This document shows positions 40,001 through 47,899 of a DNA stretch of 64,000 nucleotides, piece after piece. The position numbers and the translations under genes were made by a program. The stretch is from Agarophyton chilense (taxonomy: Eukaryota; Rhodophyta; Florideophyceae; Gracilariales; Gracilariaceae): positions 682,001-746,000 of the forward strand of contig JARGXX010000010.1 in NCBI GenBank assembly GCA_030374765.1, read 5' to 3'. Below the pieces are notes generated by a model. That model was given only the letters and a program-made list of their open reading frames with translations. It was not told the origin of the DNA and made no database searches. Positions within the stretch are counted from its first letter, which is position 1. Each line of letters starts with the position of its first letter.

Positions 40001-41762
40001 GAAAGCACGGTTTTCTTGGCTCCGTTGCGCCTTTGTCTTGATCGGTAGTTGAATCCCAGTTTCTGATGTTGAGCAATTGCAATGATTTCCATGTACTTTC
40101 TCTCGCTTCAAACGGAATGGAAAAAAATGGCTTCTGTGTTCGAGAGTCACTCTGATCGTCAGAAACTGGGGAGGCATCGACAGTGATCTGTATTCCAGTA
40201 GCTTCCCGTTTTCCTTCCCTCGAAAATAATCTTTTCGCCACTGGTACAAGATCAAAAAACGGGGGTTGAAGTCTTTCAACAACCCTTTCAATATCAGCAA
40301 TGGCTTGAATATCGTACGAAAATGAGGTTCCTTTGAGCACGATGGATACACGACACACAGGAGGTGGGTTTGGGTTTGAGTCGTCCCTGAGATCTAGATT
40401 CTCCTCAGTCCCTGTGCTCGCTTGTCGATGGGGTCCATGGCCTCGATAACTATGCACCACACCTGGCTCATCAAAGACATAATCTATGATCGCAATCTCA
40501 GCGTTGAGTACGTCCGAGCATGGCAACGGGCGAATTCTTCGAGATTTACCCCCGATAGTCCATGTTGTCGAGGATCTCAGTTGCTCTTTCAGGGCAGGAC
40601 GCTGGTTTCTTTTGCTTGTTGAACGTCTGGGGAACTCGTTTTCTTCAGGTGTCTCGGGCATTGTTTCACTGATACCTCTATATCCCAGAGAGAGGACTCG
40701 TCGAATCAAACGATTCGTATTATTTTCCTCAGCACAACTAGAATCCTCAGAATTAGTGCTATTGGTACCTTCAGTATCAGGGTTGCTCTGGATGATGTTC
40801 TGAACCGTTTCTTTGTCCGCGACGCTCATTTTTAACCCGGACATTCGCATGCGAATACGCTTGCGAGATTTGTCAATTGGGCATGTAGGAGCACCGTACA
40901 TGTATCGCAGTTTGGCTGACTGGACTGAAAGGCGAACCAGAGGAGATTCACCCATATCACAAAAGTAAAACGCACCGAAAGTTATACGAAGAGACGTAAG
41001 CTCGAGTAATTTTTCTATGAATGGCTTCTCTTCTACTGATTGAACCGAAGAAAATGATGAGCGGGACGATGACGGAGACTTATCATAGACCATAGAGGGA
41101 TTTGACATGGCAGGGCCTGTCGAGTCTGATGTAGGAGTGCGAGCATCTCGTGAGCGCACACCGTTGTTGAGGAAACTAGCATGCCTTGATGCACTTCTCG
41201 ACACTTCCATGACTCGCCTGAGAAGGTCGTAGTTTGACTGATAGTTGACCATCCGTGTTCGCAAGCCAATGCAATGGACAGAAATGAGCGCTGAAGGTTC
41301 TATGGAGTCGTCGACATCGGAAGCAGCGGCAACACGACGCCACCATCTTCGTAAACGATATAGAGGGCGTTTTAGGAAGAATGCGGTATTCTCCTTCTGC
41401 AGTTCCTGTTGGACGTGCGCGACGCGGTCAAGCGTGGCTGGTTGGTCGACGTTGAGAAGCTGGTTGAAATCCACAACGGGGGCCTTGCGCCACCATCGAA
41501 CTTGGAGCACAAGCTGCTCGACGGTTACGGTACCATTTGGAACGGTGTATTGCACGGAATGTGCTACAGCTCTGCCAGCTAGTGGATATACGTAGATGGC
41601 ATGTATTACGAGGCGTAATTTATCTCCCAGTGCGCGATTGGTGAAGAATGAAACGGCGCGACCTAGAAGACGTGGGAGAACAATAACGACGGCTATAATC
41701 CATAGAACGAGCGCAAAAAGGAACAGAGCAAATGGGAACAACGAAGCGTCCTGAGAAGACAT
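31092..41762 (-). CDS. Bridge-like lipid transfer protein, BLTP1/Csf1 family
   Basis: The 3556-aa protein is coded by one uninterrupted 10.7-kb frame. BLTP1 (KIAA1109/Tweek) and yeast Csf1 are rod-shaped RBG proteins that carry bulk phospholipid along a hydrophobic groove between the ER and other membranes. The N-terminus has a single anchor helix (about 8-32, FPFALFLFALVLWIIAVV), then the typical first module with a late TVTVEQLVLQVRWWRK, corresponding to the family's 'I.DG.I.FRWW' block, and ISVHCIGLRTRMVNYQSNYDLL. Long beta-rich repeats with charged, low-complexity insertions fill the middle. The end has VTVDLNPRIDVIGDFTSDLL, like the C-terminus of Csf1. Length lies between yeast Csf1 (about 2960) and human BLTP1 (about 5000). 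The ATG at 41762 is used because the anchor helix follows at once. VPS13 is the main alternative, but it lacks this N-terminal anchor. Confidence 0.75.
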   Translation of the reverse strand: MSSQDASLFPFALFLFALVLWIIAVVIVLPRLLGRAVSFFTNRALGDKLRLVIHAIYVYPLAGRAVAHSVQYTVPNGTVTVEQLVLQVRWWRKAPVVDFNQLLNVDQPATLDRVAHVQQELQKENTAFFLKRPLYRLRRWWRRVAAASDVDDSIEPSALISVHCIGLRTRMVNYQSNYDLLRRVMEVSRSASRHASFLNNGVRSRDARTPTSDSTGPAMSNPSMVYDKSPSSSRSSFSSVQSVEEKPFIEKLLELTSLRITFGAFYFCDMGESPLVRLSVQSAKLRYMYGAPTCPIDKSRKRIRMRMSGLKMSVADKETVQNIIQSNPDTEGTNSTNSEDSSCAEENNTNRLIRRVLSLGYRGISETMPETPEENEFPRRSTSKRNQRPALKEQLRSSTTWTIGGKSRRIRPLPCSDVLNAEIAIIDYVFDEPGVVHSYRGHGPHRQASTGTEENLDLRDDSNPNPPPVCRVSIVLKGTSFSYDIQAIADIERVVERLQPPFFDLVPVAKRLFSREGKREATGIQITVDASPVSDDQSDSRTQKPFFSIPFEARESTWKSLQLLNIRNWDSTTDQDKGATEPRKPCFPILSRFLVKASNVSLRTEIPYEYGASQKTVVTFKDVSARAEGIVDMPIGRSKFVTLTRVVQTPQVWNDEHHVSYDILTSQTDFNFFPDTCRVIDDINATIREHSKKAEGIRYFVPYREKTVIRAEDQYCISLTCSHENAWSDIQDGIPDQYGLLKLYGTNAELNLVQVAPSSYVNNSSELHWSLSLPNLSGKISVDLSEILTSVRKSKNKQDVVHGKNSGASYFPKSRASSLAQRVLIQFETFVAHHPNISPETTSKETRQVVERTILSAGNKCELSGKFNSDDDMLFLDGPEHAFLDSVNRSEIRFTASSIVADLNPHHTSSFLNLFRNYASGGYHTISAEEKSCIEERRKPTSLRILKAGRLPTSLECLTIGLSNGLVMSSADTRNAADDVFEMSLEIDSLLLRMHELPHLLSPFCSVHEKVCSIVSSNISGEFRSNRLGSEIEVYPRSSRRQVSIFGGYLPSSYLAMKGDGLFRNEEQYIPRTILKGFRLSKRSAASPFWGSYSSELILNVDEVKGCLMDSSLKSLSSFVSSAIPHPLFEDQTAIASILSVDTMQVCVGSSDFFVLSPASSTAARRSGQRSQPMSNRAERGPNDLFLQTAVPKFLRAISHVSICSGMRFVTSTLATESLASRSRCLIQELTLEVMIPWDEKLPPWVDEATMRAQVSHATPLGTKSSSSLFNTMGVLRKIGECRRAKLDTRMEFRPPIWSSRIKLLQEGHVTALSDKFGKHIPRWITNAVSTTTGSPEPQATIAANQDWWDFVSNAKRMSISKTQKKDYDTALTRVESMSVSLPSPIIVRIFPSCVEVVNDIITRMQERLSRYKHGLEIDGNNRDISHDVDGLLTLWTSYESKRRTEISEQLLLHAPHSYSIKALETAEVSVHVLPPVDVNPMDANRFASARRGAATFVLAFPQGMHCFSSVLLNAVEGDQKRCSKQSNTISETVPGFSSMKTVSCSSIPSIVLQYYWQEIDIKEIGVAQRILFISRDHVIGNNDRYEKNYRINHQKQKNNTLICKIESFNLGSKDSSLSAYTAFGKAASVFLLMLRTLALNYGSLQQLQMEVLESVCNRYLSTTLPAVYQRNASDVYRFFVSEKCFKKVGSGVRFNEMREKLTERDPPQGFIVGTLRDEDVDCIKSMDLALRNISLKISGQELVHVNVFLCKTSSSRKPNDAKSKSRLEVVIKAAFGAVRLFMTDSMAANCLRMVSEVASFVGETTKHFPMLRVEEEQNGNLDGGRPIFVPSPQKSNKPGEDRLGSAANHSINYFGLPTGHSHILGGNTFRWSANSYRKVAYFRSRSNPRFQDKLLGGGIRNLGQHELSSHPLVHSGTSGSAFIRNSSTPTSHHASLPCDAKNNSSVVLSHSLGSRSGNTVKNDRSRMYPMRKLKSQEAETLVSTGDEESGLYQIIAETTAGETGPPRKRAKRMIPRTIVPPAFESPRRLVEESPIRKFSQTVLDETRPRPTAIPDRKGREQGKQKRNGRRTQPFRSIDKSHGKRVSLFSNAEPSFFSGAFPNVTMFLSFKKVEMQYTRRRGMSGKRDARNKQERDAGVFFLVNQPRLTLMSSTNGMCSIVLTASSSDLRSSNDPNCTMAGSIHRFGMTVSIAQHMFPRSPPKLILSARISQFIACLKARDLQSVLKFREEFKEDLKGVLTAFVSTKQSISEMARATRLMSTSLGRRALFSTLAIDLLFEDSKVILEGFHPQDTSISVIYLLDGLFFSAVASEADNAALTLGLRLYGHGLRLATPAWGSAEVLKFPSLDARGVQWVESIGLPTLLKVTAEPLRNSTSVQGLRHILFTVSGLMAFQNLPANTADARVHDSPRTSSLDPELQSEEDSDPVPGTPLTRSFAAWERTKGVRMELSIRPMSLSLVSGPIVALFHLQAVIGTFEWNKLVEKGVQLRTAINAPRVSLSFMRMPSAEFTVEEIKPEDDRSSLSVVMERSRVDVLKSQEDLQHMFIFRVEVYSVSGKLHPWRVLRDAATWADEQEIVSDLQVVHYNSLSTNRQRLPKPVHPNKQTEHRLILAGFNVQRLKLAVPLLGSEEYSSSRLALSATDLHLFARQRFENPNISIRNVIEVKSDFIGVFWERSWVLSSHHARIVLAINHNSREGLSLFGPTSVVIVPGTWMIHPRKDFIMAIIEAKNMKEYKNFSEKMISRPDTSRPESSVAGDSLSILTEQQDRLLFESLSLKITRTSGFIEGLGDSQDELFAKQSGPPDADLVSKLSIPTFSIAFAREVSHDFDLIDVDFSGREGEFPRGCIQRVSNLFAELFGAVVGEQEMQQNDFHTQDTTNPTSGRKVSREVSVLIRFGESLYRAQEEANLSFESTFGFFAGQHSAILLSVATVPIFGEEEIHTTVYTGISPDLKLEITPLLEGAKPQSLRLSSARMLHAISPYLAPHSVFHIPRVTAMMDAKTVLLTQRRHRLRSSVLSGMRTNENSNSVVPAFEKSEMNALVALGGAKLTDDTTPQDRSTSFIPHQSTSAKPENDASEKEEPNVLSTETETRTDPDIRLQLKFDAAPHAKASRMDVFIHRVLFGVSHCARIANTSTCPSVASYAILHQGMVRARWDFLSCNLSLKENMMYKMKSKISSAIQNWTSVGNIINRLKFDILRYETHTMRLNVDALAMNCFALPYAVVFESTDIRTEVSHTLIQAIARLLGLIKKLGNEVRLLSERDIAKGSKPVGNLDRTVKNNVVPSINEYDESLSDAREDAQTEMSAHLTSEAFANVLRVRSETLLLPDGTSISMKGRSMVLVLRGYQFEERRHHATISLSNYDLRHNHWVVADNASNPQKERMLELNFDVMKLSYKDDERQILSELCKIPDPALVLRIWDMLESLKVRLEGHLDIKLGSGFYNWRHFRDLAVLTLYGIDVGPNFEESAQRAEEPSSARDIDHWNGRVPEVTVDLNPRIDVIGDFTSDLLYRMENRLGNGEEIPGYMYHHMVLPLEALAKLLCDPLVQRRVSNKIS

Positions 41763-42462
41763 GGACCGCTGGGCGGCATCTATGCTGCCGGCGGAGCTGT
41801 ATAATTCCGAGAAAGAAAACAACACAGAAACACGTCGAAAACGGCGAACGGGGCTCGGAAAAGACGGCGGCAGTTGAGCAGCGATGGGAAGCAGAAGCGA
41901 GGATAGCAGTCTATGGTTGTCAGGGACTGCGGAAAGGTTGAGGAAGCACAAGCAGTAGCGCGCACACGCGGTGGTGGCGAAGATGAAGCATGCCGTTCAC
42001 TCGCAAGCGAAGAAGGGACCCTGAATGGGCCGTGATTTCGAATGCGGCATCCGCGCAGCAAAGTGCGTGGCGGCGGCAACGGACAGCGCGCAACATTGTG
42101 CCGGTGGAGATGCGCTTGCGCGCCGTGAAGAGCAGCTATATTTCACACATGTTCAAAGCCACGATTTCACCGCCAGTAGCCGCCAGTAGCCGCCAGTAGC
42201 CGCAACACCTACTTTCCTCGCGCATTTCTCCTACTCGCCTCGGCATCAACGTTGCTCACTGGAATTGATCTCTTTGCTACGCAGCAGCTCTTCGCTTTCT
42301 CCGCGTAGGCTCCGCGGTGTAGCGGCTCCGCGTGTCTTCTGTGTGACCATTGCGCCTGTCCGTCCGTGTGCTCACCTCGCCCATTTGCGTTCAGTCTCTC
42401 AGTTGCCCCTCTCGCGTCCGTTTTCGTCGTCACTGCTTTGGAGCACCCGTCCTTGAAGCAAT
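41763..42462. promoter_or_regulatory. Divergent promoter region, BLTP1 / DDB1
   Basis: This 700-bp spacer lies between head-to-head giants. It includes the 10-bp triplicate at 42171-42200 and C/T-rich leader sequence before DDB1. The BLTP1 frame stays open to 41951 but has no conserved sequence there. Confidence 0.45.
42171..42200. repeat. (CGCCAGTAGC)3 tandem repeat
   Basis: Three exact 10-bp copies near the middle of the BLTP1/DDB1 divergent spacer. A fourth partial copy (CGC) follows. Confidence 0.95.
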
Positions 42463-45400
42463 ATGTACAACTACGTCGTCACCGCGCACAAGGCGTCGCG
42501 CGTCTCACACACAGCCGTGGGCAGCTTCTTGGCCCCGGATCAGCGTAACCTGCTCGTTGCCAAGGTCAGCTACATTCAAGTGTATACCATAACCAAGGAA
42601 GGGCTGGCATGTGCCATTGAACTTCCAATTCATGGAACTATTTCCGGTATGCACCTCATGCGAGTCCCGGGTGAGACACAGGACCAACTTATCGTCATCA
42701 CGGAAAAGTACAAGTTATGTATATTGCGCTGGAACTCCGTCGAGTCTCGATGCCATGTTGTGTCGTCCGGCGACATGCAAGACCATTTTGGTTCTAGTGG
42801 AGTTGCCGAGCGTATGAGCATTGTCGACCCCAAGGCCAAGTGTATTGCGCTTCATCAGTACAAGCGTCTGCTAAAAGTAGTTCCCACCGAACGTGATGCT
42901 GACAAAACCGCCTTCAACGTCAGGCTTCTTGAGGACCCTATCTTCGACATGGTGTTCCTCCACGGCTTTCAGTATCCCACTGTGGCCGTCTTGTGTGCTC
43001 ATGGAAAAGAGAGCCGCGAGTTGCGAACGTACGAAATCCGTATGAACGACCAAGACATTGCGGAGGGTTCGTGGAAGAGTGCAACGCTGGATATTACCGC
43101 CTCGAAACTCGTTGCTGTCCCAGATCCCATAGGCGGCGTTCTCATATTTGGAGAGGACTTTGTGACATACCTTACGGCTCATGGTGAGCACATATCGCAA
43201 CCATTCGAGGCCACAATCATAACTGCCGTGGGCAAAGTGGATGAGCAAGGCACTAGGTACCTCATTGGTGATCAGAAGGGCTGTCTTAGCATTCTTTTGC
43301 TTATCACAGACCAAAAGAATACCGTTACCGGTATCAAACTAGAAGCACTTGGCGAGACAAGTACTGCCTGTTGCATCTCTTATTTGGACAGTGCGTTCGC
43401 GTTCATCGGCTCTAATACCGGCGATTCACAGCTTGTTCGTCTAGGACGTGAGAGAAACGAGGAAACTGGAAGTTTTGTGGAAATTGTACAAACTTACCCT
43501 CACTTGGGACCTATAATTGACTTTTGTATCGTGAAGGGTATGGGATACTTACGACACGGCCAGGGTCAGGTGGTCACATGCTCTGGTCAAGGAAAGGACG
43601 GATCTTTGAGGATAATCCGCAATGGAATCGGCATTTCTGAACATGCCTCTGAGGAGTTGCCGGGGATCAAGGACATGTTTTCGTTGAGGCGACATATCGA
43701 TGACAGATATGATTCGTACCTTCTTCAGACTTTTACTTCGGCTACGAGGATGCTTGAACTAATCAGCGCCGACGAAATGGAACCGGCTAGTCTACCAGGG
43801 TTTGACGAGGAGACTCCGACCCTCTTTGCTGCGAATATGGAGGGTGATATTATGGTTCAGGTTACGACAAAGGGCGTGCAAGTAACCGATTGCGTGACCA
43901 TGACTGCACAGCCCACTCTCAGCTGGGTTCCACCGGCGAACACGCGTATTTCGATCGCCTCTGGAAATACCCATCAGCTTCTTCTTGCGACAACAGGGGG
44001 GAACTTGATTTTGTTGAAAGTCGACCCCGAAAAGAAGACTCTGGTGGAAGTCAAGCAGACAAGGATGGAAAGAGAGGCCTCTTGTCTAAACTGCAGCTTT
44101 TTGCCGTCTTCTTCGCAAATGACGGATGTAGAGGAACCTGTTCTCAATCGGGGAGAGGCGTACCTGGCAGCTGTCGGACTGTGGGCTGAAGTGAAAGAGG
44201 GCCCAGTTGTTAAGTTGCTCGCGTTACCATCATTGCGGACAATAGAAACTATTGCCCTCGGGGGAGACGTTATAGCTAGGTCTGTTCTCCTGGCTACCCT
44301 CGAAGGACACCAGTACTTGCTCGTTGGGCTCGGAGATGGATACTTACTCACGTACTCTGTGAACAGCGAGGTGGCAATGGCGGCAGCATCGTCCGAGGAG
44401 CTCGATTCCTCGACGCCAGTATCAATTGTTTCAGAGCGCAGAAAACTGAGTGTGGGCACCCAACCAGCACAGTTGAGCGTTTTCAGGAGCCGCGGTGCAA
44501 ACCATGTTTTTGCAGCTTGTGATCGTCCAACAGTTGTGTACTCGGCCACGGGAGGAGGAAAACTACTGGTCTCGAACGTGAACTTGCAAGAGGTGACTCG
44601 TGTGTGCGGGTTTGACACTGAAGCATTCCCTGACTCGTTGGCGATTGCTACAGAAACGAGTTTGCATTTGGGTGAAGTAGATGAAATTCAGAAATTGCAC
44701 ATCACCTCGGTGCCTCTAGGAGAGCAGCCGCGACGCATTGCGCACATGGAAATGGCCAAGTGCTTTGGAGTGATTACTGAAATGCCAGTGGTTGATTGCA
44801 GTGGCGAAGAAGTGCTCGAGTGCTACGTGCGAATCATAGATGACACGCGGTACGATACCATATTCAAGTACAAACTGAAAGCCATGGAGAACGGAAACTC
44901 CATACTAGCGACTACGTTAATCGGAAACGGGATTGACAAGAATGAGCAGTTCTTGGTGGTGGGAACAGCTTTTGATCTGCCTGGGGAGGAAGATCCCAAA
45001 GAAGGGCGCATGCTGATTTTCCGAGTGATAGAAGGCAAAGCGATACTTGTGGCTGAGCGAGAATGCCACGGCGTGGTGTACACGATAAACTCGTTCAACG
45101 GGATGCTTATTATTTCTGTAGGGGCAGAAGTTCAGGTGCTCTCAGTGTCGGAACGCAAAGATGGGATGTTAAATATTCGGTCACTGCACCGTCATCGGGG
45201 GCACACGTTGGCGTATCGAGTGAAGTTGCGCGGGGATTTTGTGCTGGTGGGAGACATTGCGAGGTCTATATCAGTACTGTCGTGCCGAAAATTGGGGGAA
45301 AACTACCGACTGGAGCAATTGGCGCGGGACTACGGGGTGGTATGGGTGATGGCCATAGAGATGGTGGATGACGAGACGTACATTGTGGCGGATCACTCGA

Positions 45401-45891
45401 AGCACCTGTTCACGTATAAGAGAAACTCGCGTGCGCCGTCTGAAGCGGAGCGGGAGCGGCTTGAGCGGATGGGACAGTTCCATCTGGGAGCAAGGGTGAA
45501 CAGAATTGAACACGGATCGCTTGTGATGCAGTTGGCGGAAAACGAATCGGCGGCGGTGAACACGATGATTTTTGGGACGACGGATGGGATGCTGGGAGTG
45601 ATTGCGACACTTAAGGCGGACGCCTACGAGTTTTTTGTGGAAGTGCAGAACGCAATGGCCACGATGATCCCGGGAGTGGGGGGTCTGAAGCACAGCGAAT
45701 GGCGCGAGATGAAGGCGGAAGCGCCGCCGAGAAGTGCGGCGGCGAAGGGGTTTGTGGACGGGGACCTGATTGAACGATTCTTGGACCTGAACATGGCGCA
45801 GATGAAGAAGATCGCGTCGATGGTGAACGTGGAGGTGGAGGAGTTGGTGCAGAGGGTGGAGCGCATGCAGCGGTTACATGGGGCGGGGTGA
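42463..45891 (+). CDS. DDB1: DDB1, CUL4 ubiquitin-ligase adaptor
   Basis: The 1142-aa product is almost the same length as human DDB1 (1140). DDB1 joins substrate receptors (DCAFs) to the CUL4-RBX1 ubiquitin ligase and takes part in DNA-damage recognition and chromatin control. Three beta-propellers are expected. The sequence opens MYNYVVTAHKASRVSHTAVG, as in the family (Y-V-V-TA-KP). It has DPKAKCIALHQYKRLLKVVP, SGQGKDGSLRIIRNGIGI, the late propeller VNRIEHGSLVMQL, MIFGTTDGMLGVIATL and the C-terminal helical domain KGFVDGDLIERFLDLN. SGxGxxGSLRIIRNGIGI is a hallmark of DDB1 as opposed to its relatives CPSF160 and SF3B3, which are longer. No introns. The start codon is the first ATG after the leader and fits the family exactly. 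Confidence 0.96.
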   Translation: MYNYVVTAHKASRVSHTAVGSFLAPDQRNLLVAKVSYIQVYTITKEGLACAIELPIHGTISGMHLMRVPGETQDQLIVITEKYKLCILRWNSVESRCHVVSSGDMQDHFGSSGVAERMSIVDPKAKCIALHQYKRLLKVVPTERDADKTAFNVRLLEDPIFDMVFLHGFQYPTVAVLCAHGKESRELRTYEIRMNDQDIAEGSWKSATLDITASKLVAVPDPIGGVLIFGEDFVTYLTAHGEHISQPFEATIITAVGKVDEQGTRYLIGDQKGCLSILLLITDQKNTVTGIKLEALGETSTACCISYLDSAFAFIGSNTGDSQLVRLGRERNEETGSFVEIVQTYPHLGPIIDFCIVKGMGYLRHGQGQVVTCSGQGKDGSLRIIRNGIGISEHASEELPGIKDMFSLRRHIDDRYDSYLLQTFTSATRMLELISADEMEPASLPGFDEETPTLFAANMEGDIMVQVTTKGVQVTDCVTMTAQPTLSWVPPANTRISIASGNTHQLLLATTGGNLILLKVDPEKKTLVEVKQTRMEREASCLNCSFLPSSSQMTDVEEPVLNRGEAYLAAVGLWAEVKEGPVVKLLALPSLRTIETIALGGDVIARSVLLATLEGHQYLLVGLGDGYLLTYSVNSEVAMAAASSEELDSSTPVSIVSERRKLSVGTQPAQLSVFRSRGANHVFAACDRPTVVYSATGGGKLLVSNVNLQEVTRVCGFDTEAFPDSLAIATETSLHLGEVDEIQKLHITSVPLGEQPRRIAHMEMAKCFGVITEMPVVDCSGEEVLECYVRIIDDTRYDTIFKYKLKAMENGNSILATTLIGNGIDKNEQFLVVGTAFDLPGEEDPKEGRMLIFRVIEGKAILVAERECHGVVYTINSFNGMLIISVGAEVQVLSVSERKDGMLNIRSLHRHRGHTLAYRVKLRGDFVLVGDIARSISVLSCRKLGENYRLEQLARDYGVVWVMAIEMVDDETYIVADHSKHLFTYKRNSRAPSEAERERLERMGQFHLGARVNRIEHGSLVMQLAENESAAVNTMIFGTTDGMLGVIATLKADAYEFFVEVQNAMATMIPGVGGLKHSEWREMKAEAPPRSAAAKGFVDGDLIERFLDLNMAQMKKIASMVNVEVEELVQRVERMQRLHGAG

Positions 45892-46341
45892 GAGAGGGGG
45901 AGAGGGGGGGGGAGAGGGGGGGCGGGTGGGCGGCAGCGAGGCGCGGCGCGGCGCGGCGCGGCAGCGCGTTGGCGTGGCACGAGCGCGTTGGCGTGGCACG
46001 AGCGCGTTGGTGCGGCTGTGAAGTACAGCGCGCGTATGTGTATGAAGGGAGCACTCATCAGAGTGAGTCGGTGGCTCGCGCGCGTGCCACATCACAGCAG
46101 CAGCACGTGCGCAGCGCGCCAATGAGCGCGCGCCGCATCAAAAGCCATCCGTTTCTTTCTTTCTCGTCCCAAGCACCTTATGTGCTCGACGCGTTGACGC
46201 CGCTTGTTGGCGAGCTTCTTTCTCCCCACCGTTGTACGCTGCGCGTGGGCCCTTCCCTTCTCCCCCTCTCTCTCCCCCTCTCTCTCCCCCTTGTTACCCC
46301 CCGTTCGTTCTTGCCCCTGCTTGGCGGCGCTGCGACGAGAC
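45892..46341. other. GC-rich spacer between DDB1 and the YfaP-like gene
   Basis: This holds a G-rich run just after DDB1, GGCGC repeats near 45940-45960, three spaced copies of GCGTTGGYGYGGC at about 45967-46015, and CTCTCTCCCCC repeats at 46258-46292. It must contain the next gene's promoter. No gene. Confidence 0.45.
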
Positions 46342-47247
46342 ATGTCGCAAAGCGCTTCAAACCGGTCGTTTCACTCCGTGCTGCGGCTGGCAGCCGCCGC
46401 GCTTTGCATTGCCTTGAGCTCCGCCTGTGAGCGCTCGTGCGCGCTGCGCTTCTGCGGCGGCCCAGCCGTCGCGTTCATCGGCGCGCCGGACGCCCCGGCC
46501 ACACCCGCCGTGTGCGGACCCGTTGGCCATGGTGTCATGCGACGACGAGCGTTGCGACGCGTTGGTCACACGCAATTAAGATTGCGCGGATACAAACGTC
46601 TCAAACGTGCCGATAAACTCGGCCTCAACGCCACACTGTTCAAGCCTGTGTTGGCGCCGCTACGCTTCGGTGGCTCCGCGTTGGCGCTCTCGACGCCGCT
46701 CAACGATCGACAGCGCCAACGTCTGCACGGCGCGTGCGCGGTGGTGCGCGTGCTTGAGTGGGGTGATGAGCTTGCATCGCGCTCCTCTGCCCGTCGGCGT
46801 CGGCATCGACGTCGACGTTGGCATCGACGTGGTCGTCGCGCGGACTGCGTGGCGTTCCGCGTGCGCGTGGCCGAGTTGCGTGTGGATTTGGAATGGGACT
46901 CGCGCGACGATTTGGATCTGTTTGTGACGCAGCCCGACAACAAAGAGGTGTTCTTCCAATCCACCAGCAACAGCGGACATCTGTTACGCGACGACAACCG
47001 ACGCGCCTGCGGACGCGCCACACCAGGCGGCGTGGAGACGGCCGTGTACGCGCGCGCCTTACCAACGTCCGGTGCGTACCGTGTGTTTGCCGAGCACTCG
47101 CGCAGCTGCGCGCAGGGCGCCACGCACTGGCGTTTGCGCATTGCGCTGCGCGGCCGCGTCATCAGCGACGTCAGCGGCAGCTCGCAGCTGCCGCTTGGCG
47201 GCGTCATTCACACCAGCGTGGCGCGTTTCAACGTTTCCTCTGTCTGA
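46342..47247 (+). CDS. Secreted protein with YfaP/DUF2135-like domain
   Basis: The 301-aa product has a signal peptide (SVLRLAAAALCIALSSACE, about 11-29) followed by Cys-containing segments, an Arg/His-rich middle (about 150-170, RRRRHRRRRWHRR) and a C-terminal beta domain (about 178-295). LRVDLEWDSRDDLDLFVTQP, then EVFFQSTSNSGHLLRDDN and SGAYRVFAEHSRSC, match the pattern of the YfaP/DUF2135 family (V-L-W-...D-D-L-D-L-.V.-P...SGG.L..D...). Family members are secreted or periplasmic; their exact role is not known. The very basic middle could bind anionic cell-wall galactans (a guess). The ATG at 46342 is chosen for the signal peptide; the open frame upstream is CT-rich leader. Confidence 0.65.
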   Translation: MSQSASNRSFHSVLRLAAAALCIALSSACERSCALRFCGGPAVAFIGAPDAPATPAVCGPVGHGVMRRRALRRVGHTQLRLRGYKRLKRADKLGLNATLFKPVLAPLRFGGSALALSTPLNDRQRQRLHGACAVVRVLEWGDELASRSSARRRRHRRRRWHRRGRRADCVAFRVRVAELRVDLEWDSRDDLDLFVTQPDNKEVFFQSTSNSGHLLRDDNRRACGRATPGGVETAVYARALPTSGAYRVFAEHSRSCAQGATHWRLRIALRGRVISDVSGSSQLPLGGVIHTSVARFNVSSV

Positions 47248-47249
47248 GC

Positions 47250-47385
47250 CACGTGTCCCTGCGATACACGTGTTCCACCGCTCTTGTGTCACATGTGGTG
47301 CGCGCGTGTCATTACTGTCCGTCTGTCGCACGTGTCCGCCTGTTGCACGTGTCTGCTTTTTGCACGTGTCCGCCTGTTGCACGTG
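47250..47385 (+). promoter_or_regulatory. Cluster of six G-boxes with 17-bp phasing
   Basis: CACGTG occurs at 47250, 47267, 47329, 47346, 47363 and 47380. The last four form a 17-bp tandem repeat with unit close to GCACGTGTCCGCCTGTT, and the first pair is also 17 bp apart. The cluster starts 3 bp after the YfaP-like stop codon and ends 86 bp before the next gene's ATG, so it most likely serves as a bHLH/bZIP-type promoter element for the dsRBD gene. Strand is given for that gene; the core is palindromic. Confidence 0.6.
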
Positions 47386-47470
47386 TCCGCGTGTTTCCGG
47401 CGGCGCCGTGAGTAAATCTGCCATCTTTCCGTTGGCACACTTACTGTACATGTTGTAGATATGTGATCGC

Positions 47471-47742
47471 ATGCCGCGTTGCGTCTCCGCGGCGCACTCG
47501 CCCCTCTCTTCTCAGAGCGTCAGAGCGTACGTGCCCTTCGTGCCTCTTGTCAACACCGCCGCCCGCGCCCCCATGGACCCGCGCCGTCGCGCCGCCCCGC
47601 ACCCCGCCACATCCGCCCCCACGTCGAACAACTCTCCGTTTGTACCCACCTCCACGCCTTTCATCCCCCCCGTTGCTCAGCAGCAATCCTCACCGCCACC
47701 CCCACCCCCACCACCGCCGCCACCGCCACAACCGCCGCCACC

Positions 47743-47774
<32 letters not shown>

Positions 47775-47834
47775 TGCGCCAGCCATCACAGTCGCAACCG
47801 CAGCCGCAACCGCAGCCGGATCCGCAGTCAAAGC

Positions 47835-47899
<65 letters not shown>

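Noticed and set aside
45271-45693. 140-codon minus frame opposite DDB1
   Set aside because: Antisense shadow of the conserved DDB1 C-terminus.
47329-47396. Regular 17-bp repeats that might suggest a CRISPR-like array
   Set aside because: Unit and spacer are both repeated with no unique spacers, this is a eukaryotic genome, and the intact CACGTG cores give a simpler reading.
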